Shown one piece after another: positions 6,231 to 10,086 of a stretch of 10,086 bases of DNA; the first letter of the stretch is position 1, and each line of letters opens with the position of its first letter. A program made the position numbers and the translations under genes. The notes under the pieces were generated by a model, which was not told where the DNA came from, ran no database searches, and saw nothing but the letters and a program-made list of their open reading frames with translations. Location: NCBI GenBank assembly GCA_030602845.1, contig JAUVYZ010000045.1:1-10086 (forward strand). The letters are read 5' to 3'. This DNA comes from Phycisphaerae bacterium (lineage in GTDB: Bacteria > Planctomycetota > Phycisphaerae > Sedimentisphaerales > Anaerobacaceae).

Positions 6231-7121
6231 ATGGAAGAAAAAAGAATGAAACGTCGCAGTTTCTTGAAGTATACTGCCGCGGTCACGGTCGGGACAGGCC
6301 TGCTGAGGGCGTCCCCGTTCGCCGCAGCTGAGAGAAGAGGTGCGAAGTTGCGCAAGGCGGTCCAACTGGGTATGCTGCCTAAGAAACTCCCAGATGCGGA
6401 CAAGTTTAAGCTGGCGAAAAAATGCGGGTTCGAGGGCATTGAAGCGTATCCTATGAACGACCTCGATGCTGCGCGACAGCAAGGCAAATTGGCCCGGGCC
6501 GCCGGCGTGCCGATTCATTCCATCGTGTTCGGCGGGTGGCACGCACCTTTTTCCGACCCTGACCCCAACGTCATCAAAAAGGGTCTCGCAGGGATGGAAA
6601 CGGCGCTGCGCTGCGCCAGGGCGATGGGCGCTGAGACGGTCCTGCTGGTGCCGGCAGTGGTCAGGGAGAACATCAGATACGCTGACGCCTACAGTCGCTC
6701 GCAGAAGCATATTCGCAAACTCCTGCCGCTCGCCGAGGAGGTCGGCGTGGTCATCGCCATCGAGAACGTGTGGAACAAGTTCCTGCTAAGCCCGCTCGAA
6801 TTCGCTTGCTACGTGGACGAGTTCGACAGTCCGTGGGTGCAGGCCTACTTTGACGTCGGCAACATAATCATCTACGGTTATGCACAGGACTGGCTCCGAA
6901 CGCTCGGCAAGCGCATCGTCAAAATTCACCTCAAGGACTTCAGACGCAGGGGCTACCAATGGAAAAATTTGCGCGAAGGTGATGTGAATTGGCCCGAAGT
7001 GCGACGCGCACTGGATGAAATCAGCTACAACGGATTTATGACCACCGAACTGTCCGGCGGCGACGAGGCCTACCTGCGCGACCTGGTCAAGCGCATCGAC
7101 CTCATCATCGCGGAAAAGTAA
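6231..7121 (+). CDS. Tat-exported sugar phosphate isomerase/epimerase-like TIM-barrel protein
   Basis: A 296-residue protein. The N-terminus has a twin-arginine leader, KRRSFLKYTAAVTVGTGLL, with a likely cut near AAA (about 31-33), so it should act in the periplasm after folding in the cytoplasm. Residues 42-293 form an AP-endonuclease-2-type TIM barrel. Likely metal ligands are Glu178 (AIENVWN), Asp208 (YFDVGN), His233 (KIHLKDF) and Glu273 (TTELSGG), the usual pattern of xylose isomerase-like barrels. EGIEAYP near 68-74 is a strand of the same fold. Cytoplasmic relatives isomerise sugar phosphates or hydroxypyruvate. Exported planctomycete copies are unlikely to act on phosphorylated sugars and may work on free or 3-keto sugars (inference). 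The start is fixed by AGGAGG. It is divergent from the MFS-DUF1080 pair. It ends in TAA, and a repeat hairpin follows. Confidence 0.92.
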   Translation: MEEKRMKRRSFLKYTAAVTVGTGLLRASPFAAAERRGAKLRKAVQLGMLPKKLPDADKFKLAKKCGFEGIEAYPMNDLDAARQQGKLARAAGVPIHSIVFGGWHAPFSDPDPNVIKKGLAGMETALRCARAMGAETVLLVPAVVRENIRYADAYSRSQKHIRKLLPLAEEVGVVIAIENVWNKFLLSPLEFACYVDEFDSPWVQAYFDVGNIIIYGYAQDWLRTLGKRIVKIHLKDFRRRGYQWKNLREGDVNWPEVRRALDEISYNGFMTTELSGGDEAYLRDLVKRIDLIIAEK

Positions 7122-7128
7122 AGAATTA

Positions 7129-7202
7129 GACGCTGATTACGCTGATTAACGCAGATATTTGATAACTTTTTATCTTTCAGCGCAATCTGCGAAATCTGCG
7201 TC
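7129..7202. repeat. Inverted repeat with internal tandem 9-mers between convergent genes
   Basis: The left arm (7129-7156) contains two perfect copies of CGCTGATTA (7131-7148), then ACGCAGAT. The right arm (7178-7202), read in reverse, begins GACGCAGATTTCGCAGATTG. The arms therefore pair over about 25 bp with a few mismatches around a 21-base AT-rich loop. It lies just past the stop of the rightward TIM-barrel gene and faces the leftward genes. It may work as a bidirectional 3'-end hairpin, although on the plus strand A bases rather than T bases follow it. The AATCTGCG-type sequence looks like a common intergenic repeat family. Confidence 0.65.
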
Positions 7203-7332
7203 AAAAAAAGTGGCGCCACGTGACCCTGCCGTAGGCCTCGATGGCAAAGAGCAGCTTCTGAATGTAAAACAGGTCGGCTTTACACGACGGGATGTCGAGG
7301 AAGCAGGTGAGCTTTTCGGACGGCCCGCCCCG
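7201..7332 (-). pseudogene. Remnant of an unidentified gene (43 codons, 3' end only)
   Basis: The minus strand between two repeats reads an open 43-codon stretch ending in TGA (7203-7201). It includes SEKLTCFLDIPSCKADLFYI followed by QKLLFAIEAYGRVTWRHFF. The residue mix (Cys, Phe, Tyr, Trp spread normally) and the GC-rich third positions look like a true protein C-terminus. There is no start codon: the frame is closed upstream by TAA inside the palindromic element at 7333-7335. I do not recognise the family. The opposite strand is also open here (7159-7404), but its product looks less natural. Confidence 0.35.
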
Positions 7333-7386
7333 TTAGAAATTCCAGAAACGGGGACTATCATAGAAAAGGCAAGGTTTCTAAAGGGG
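7328..7386. repeat. 59-bp palindromic element, copy 2
   Basis: The left arm is CCCCGTTAGAAATTCC (7328-7343). The right arm GGTTTCTAAAGGGG (7373-7386) reads in reverse as CCCCTTTAGAAACC. The span of 59 bases equals copy 1. The right arm contains the TAG (7380-7378) that ends the hydrolase tail, and the left arm contains the TAA that closes the frame of the remnant next to it. Confidence 0.75.
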
Positions 7387-8010
7387 CTTGCCCAGAGCAT
7401 TTAGAGGCACTTCGACAGTCAGCTTATCTCCTAAAATCCCAGCCAGATTGGGAAAGTCGTACGTGGTCAACGCCCCGTGCACCGTGTTGACCAGTTGGTT
7501 GTAAGACCGGCCCAGCTCAATCAAGTTCGACCATGAGACAAGCGAACGCATCAGCGCGACCTCGCCAAACATGTCCGGTTCGAGTGCCGCAGCATGCAGC
7601 GCCGGAACACTAACGTGACCGACTGCAATTAGCGCCACCCGGCCTGCCTGCTGCCGGCGCAAAAAGTTCGCACATACCAAGACGTCTTCGGTCCTCATAC
7701 CAACGTAGGAACGTCCAAGCAGGTAGGCCGTATAAACATCCTGACCATCGGTTCCGGCGTAGGGTTTGAAATACCTTTGACTCGTTTGCTGTGTTTCGCC
7801 AGTACCGCGCAGGTCCACGGCCAGCACCATCTGACCGGCCTTGACGAGCTTCTCGATTGGCCCGCCCGGCGCCGCATCGGCGTCTTTGCCCTTTTCGTGA
7901 ACATATAACACGGTGTCCTTGGTTGGTTTTCGCGAGGGGACAAACATAAGTGCCGGCAGGTAAATACCATCCTCCGGTTTCAGAACCATTTTCTTGACCC
8001 GATAGCCATC
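7378..8010 (-). pseudogene. C-terminal domain of the tandem alpha/beta hydrolase, cut off by an in-frame TGA
   Basis: This continues the frame of the gene at 8011-9408 directly past its TGA. The joint reads VVE-stop-DGYRVKKMVLKPEDGIYLP, an ordinary opening of the second domain in this family, so one frame of about 676 codons was interrupted. A later ATG at 7989 would give 203 residues but has no Shine-Dalgarno and would omit the first strand. Landmarks are MVLAVDLRGTGETQ, then VALIAVGHVSVPALHAAALEP, then the MRSLVSWSNL segment and ALTTYDFPNLAGIL. The nucleophile elbow is replaced by VGHVSVPAL, without the GxSxG pattern, so this domain was probably never catalytic. It ends at TAG inside the palindromic element, perhaps some 20 residues short of relatives. 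It is probably untranslated unless there is readthrough. Confidence 0.7.
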
Positions 8011-9408
8011 TCACTCGACAACATCCAGTTCCTGAACCTCCGGCTTCGGCAGCTCCGACAGCTTGCGGATACCGGCGAGCTTACGTACCTGATTCAGCAA
8101 CTCTGACCGCTCCGTTGTTGCCCATAGCTTCCTGCGACGCCTGGCCAAATCCTTTTCAAAGTCCCGATTCAAATCATAAACCGACCGCGCACCTTCAAGC
8201 AGCATCACCTGGCCATCTGGAGTACATTGAATTTCCTTTTCACTGAGTAATTTAATATCCGGCTCGGTAATTGGCTCATCTATCTTACGCAGCCATCGCG
8301 ACATCCACCGCACGACGCCTTCTCGCGCCAGCCGATTGTAATTGTGCCCGGCATCGTTCTCTAACAGGTCGATACGCTCAGCGAACTCGAGGCGTGTGTA
8401 CAGCCGCTTCGCATAGCGAAAAGAGTCCCAGGTCCCCCGGATATCAAAGAAGTCCCTCGTCGCAGCGCAAATCAGTATCGGCACCGGTGCGCGCATCATT
8501 AAATAATCGGCATGGTCCATCCCGAAAGCGAGCTGACCGTAGATGTTCTGCTCGGCATCCTGGGCCCCGAGGTCCAGGATACGCTCATAGAAGTTGGTAA
8601 TGTAACAACTCGGCGAAGCGGCAACGATGCGCTCGTCCAGCGCCATCAGGTACGATGTCTGCGTGCCTCCGCCACTATTGCCAGTGCAGCCAATGCGCTT
8701 CGGGTCAACCTCCGGGCGCGATTGCAGGTAGTCAATACCTCGCATGCCATCCCATATCTCGAACCACGCAGTATTTCGACCGAGAAGGATACTGCCGACC
8801 CCAATCATAGTGTGTGCCTTCGTGCCCCACAGACCCGGCCAATCCTTGAGTAACTGACCTCGCTCACCCTGGTCGATTGGGTCAAAAACCAACGCCGCCA
8901 TTCCGTTCAGAGCCAGCAATGCTCCCATCGTCTGATACGAATCATGCGCCTTGGCGATTTTGGAATGCCCACACGGCACAAGCACACCTGGGTAAGGCGG
9001 CTTGTGCTTTTCGGCATCAGGCAAAAACAACGCAGCGGTAACGTAATGCTTCGGCTGGCTCTCGAAGACGACCTTCTCCACGCGGTAGCCCTCGCGGTGA
9101 ACCACGCCTGTTACGCGTGGTTTGAGCGGCGTACGGTCCGGCAGACCACCGATTACCTCGACGAATTTTTCGCGCAGATGCTTCTGGTATTCAGCTACCT
9201 GCTCCGGCGTTTTGCGCTGCTCGTAGTCGCGTTTCCATTCCTCGAACTCCCGACTCGCCTGCTGCCGAAGGTAATGATTCATCATATCGCTGGCTTTAAC
9301 ACCATCGATCGTTTCGGGCAAAACACTAAGCTCTTCATCAGCCGATACGGCAGCGTTCGTCGCCAGGCCCAGACACACAACCACTATAGCTATTCTTTGT
9401 CGATTCAT
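8011..9408 (-). CDS. Exported acetylxylan-esterase-like alpha/beta hydrolase (N-terminal catalytic domain, ends at in-frame TGA)
   Basis: A 465-residue product. AGGAGG (9419-9414) lies 5 bases from ATG 9408. The leader MNRQRIAIVVVCLGLATNAA with cleavage after VSA (about residue 23) directs it through Sec to the periplasm. Residues 40-90 are helical. Residues 100-375 form an alpha/beta hydrolase fold with GVLVPCGHSK, DPIDQGERGQ, nucleophile Ser245 in CTGNSGGGT, Asp319 in ATRDFFD and His355 in DAGHNYN, so the triad looks complete. The fold resembles acetylxylan esterase and related esterases that deacetylate plant or algal polysaccharides; the exact substrate is unknown. Residues 376-465 are a linker that normally leads into a second domain, but a TGA at 8013-8011 stops it. 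Relatives usually have an Arg-like residue there, so CGA to TGA is the simplest cause. The truncated product may still be active. Confidence 0.88.
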   Translation of the reverse strand: MNRQRIAIVVVCLGLATNAAVSADEELSVLPETIDGVKASDMMNHYLRQQASREFEEWKRDYEQRKTPEQVAEYQKHLREKFVEVIGGLPDRTPLKPRVTGVVHREGYRVEKVVFESQPKHYVTAALFLPDAEKHKPPYPGVLVPCGHSKIAKAHDSYQTMGALLALNGMAALVFDPIDQGERGQLLKDWPGLWGTKAHTMIGVGSILLGRNTAWFEIWDGMRGIDYLQSRPEVDPKRIGCTGNSGGGTQTSYLMALDERIVAASPSCYITNFYERILDLGAQDAEQNIYGQLAFGMDHADYLMMRAPVPILICAATRDFFDIRGTWDSFRYAKRLYTRLEFAERIDLLENDAGHNYNRLAREGVVRWMSRWLRKIDEPITEPDIKLLSEKEIQCTPDGQVMLLEGARSVYDLNRDFEKDLARRRRKLWATTERSELLNQVRKLAGIRKLSELPKPEVQELDVVE

Positions 9409-9458
9409 ACTTGCCTCCTGTTAACCGATGTTTCCCGGACAACCTTTGCCCAGCAATG

Positions 9459-9514
9459 CCCCGTTAGAAGTCCCGACCGAAGCATGACAGGCCCTCAAAC
9501 AGGAATTTACGGGG
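9459..9514. repeat. 56-bp palindromic element, copy 3
   Basis: The left arm is CCCCGTTAGAAGTCC (9459-9473). The right arm GGAATTTACGGGG (9502-9514) reads in reverse as CCCCGTAAATTCC, a slightly shortened version of the same end. It sits between the lamin-tail gene and the esterase gene, both leftward. The right arm supplies the TAA (9509-9507) that ends the lamin-tail gene. In RNA the arms could pair across a 28-base loop just upstream of the esterase Shine-Dalgarno. Confidence 0.7.
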
Positions 9515-10086
9515 GGTTGCTGCTGCCGAGCGTAGGTGAGGCCGCCTGCCAGTTGTCCGGGTCATTGCCGTAATCGGCAGAGACCTTGCGGGAGAGCGAT
9601 TTGCCGCCGCCGTCCGCTTCGGTTGGCCAGAGGTCAACTCCGCCGGGACAATCTTCAGGATGCGAGCCATCACTGTAATTCACCCTGTCAATGCGGATAT
9701 AACAACGTCTGCCAAGCTCGTCCACATCGCCGGGCATTGAAAGCTCCACCCTCTCGCCGCCGTTGCGCAGCCGGCCATCGTAAGGGCCGAGAATCCTCTC
9801 CGGGGGTAGGGATACAGACGGATACAATCCCGCTTGCACTCGCCACCCAAATGCTGCCGGGTTCTTAACCACCAACAGATACCCATAGGCGGGTATCGTG
9901 ACTTCGTTAGAGCTGGCCGGGAAAGTAAAGTCAATACCATCAGTGAACTTCCACGGTTCGCCTTTCACATCCCGGTATAGAGTCACCGGTGCTCCGGTGA
10001 TGTTGTGCAGCTCGATGTATTCATAGTCGTCGTTATTGTACGAGCCGCCGTCAGGCCAGTCCGGATGGTACATAATCTCGTTGATA
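9507..10086 (-). CDS. Lamin-tail-domain protein, C-terminal part (5' end off the window)
   Basis: The frame is open through the right edge and gives 192 visible residues. The Met at 10073 is internal: the residues before it, INEI, join MYHPDWPDGG to make the classic lamin-tail opening INEIMYHP, followed by DDYEYIELHNITG. Further landmarks are IPAYGYLLVVKNPAAF, the GGERVELS strand, IDRVNYSDG and LSRKVSADYGNDPDNWQAAS, ending PTLGSSNPP. This beta-sandwich domain occurs in large exported proteins of planctomycetes, often with CotH or other surface modules, and is thought to mediate binding or cell-surface association. Whether this is a small single-domain protein or the end of a large one cannot be seen here. 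The stop codon lies in a palindromic repeat, so the last few residues (about SNPP) are repeat-encoded. Confidence 0.85.
   Translation of the reverse strand, partial: INEIMYHPDWPDGGSYNNDDYEYIELHNITGAPVTLYRDVKGEPWKFTDGIDFTFPASSNEVTIPAYGYLLVVKNPAAFGWRVQAGLYPSVSLPPERILGPYDGRLRNGGERVELSMPGDVDELGRRCYIRIDRVNYSDGSHPEDCPGGVDLWPTEADGGGKSLSRKVSADYGNDPDNWQAASPTLGSSNPP

Noticed and set aside
6099..6710. 203-codon minus-strand open frame over the TIM-barrel gene
   Set aside because: It is antisense to a gene with a Tat signal, metal ligands and a strong ribosome site, and its product has no recognisable features.
7159..7404. 81-codon plus-strand open frame between convergent genes
   Set aside because: It starts inside one repeat and crosses another, has no ribosome site, and the minus-strand reading of the unique part looks more protein-like.
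8011..8013. TGA in the esterase as a selenocysteine codon
   Set aside because: It lies at a domain joint, not an active site, relatives appear to have an Arg-like residue there, and I see no SECIS-like hairpin directly downstream.
8011..8013. TGA reassigned to a sense codon in this organism
   Set aside because: It is the only in-frame TGA that interrupts a gene in the window, whereas a reassigned code should show many. The ATPase gene also ends in TGA, although an in-frame TAA follows two codons later, so that case alone is not decisive.
8944..9573. 209-codon plus-strand open frame
   Set aside because: It is antisense to the N-terminus of the esterase and runs across an intergenic repeat; no recognisable domain.

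Overview
The window most likely comes from a planctomycete, probably a Phycisphaerae/Sedimentisphaerales-type genome. The evidence is the gene content: a DUF1080 lipoprotein, a Tat-exported sugar isomerase/epimerase-like protein, a nucleoside:H+ symporter-type MFS carrier, a tandem alpha/beta-hydrolase esterase and a lamin-tail-domain protein, together with many short palindromic repeats. This assignment is inference from family distribution; there is no marker gene.

Left part (1-3771, minus strand): a GspE/PilB-type secretion or pilus ATPase (1432-3321) with a plausible sigma-70 promoter at 3523-3551. It is followed 88 bases later by a gene (1-1343, running off the left edge) for a two-helix membrane protein with a long linker, a coiled coil and a weakly GrpE-like C-terminal segment. 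The linker is built largely from short palindromes kept in frame.

Middle part (3772-7121): a sugar-handling cluster arranged around a divergent regulatory region (5858-6230). To the left run the MFS carrier (4673-5857) and, 103 bases downstream, the DUF1080 lipoprotein (3772-4569). To the right runs the Tat-exported TIM-barrel protein (6231-7121). The regulatory region holds a 10-bp inverted repeat over a possible MFS promoter, two copies of a roughly 50-bp tandem repeat, a near-consensus TTGACA-N18-TATACT promoter and a nested hairpin in the leader of the rightward gene.

Right part (7122-10086, minus strand): a two-domain alpha/beta hydrolase split by one in-frame TGA (8011-8013) into a complete catalytic domain (8011-9408) and a tail (7378-8010) that keeps its frame but has lost its start. 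Upstream of it is the C-terminal end of a lamin-tail-domain protein that runs off the right edge. A short gene remnant and an inverted repeat lie between the esterase and the convergent TIM-barrel gene.

The most unusual theme is a dispersed 56-59 bp palindromic element with CCCCGTTAGAA ends. One copy is read through in frame in the left gene. In two others the right arm supplies the stop codon of the adjacent gene (7378-7380 and 9507-9509). A longer degenerate copy lies in the leader of the TIM-barrel gene. The cluster as a whole looks like export, hydrolysis and uptake functions for plant or algal saccharides, possibly through 3-keto-sugar chemistry, but no oxidoreductase that would make a 3-keto sugar is visible here.
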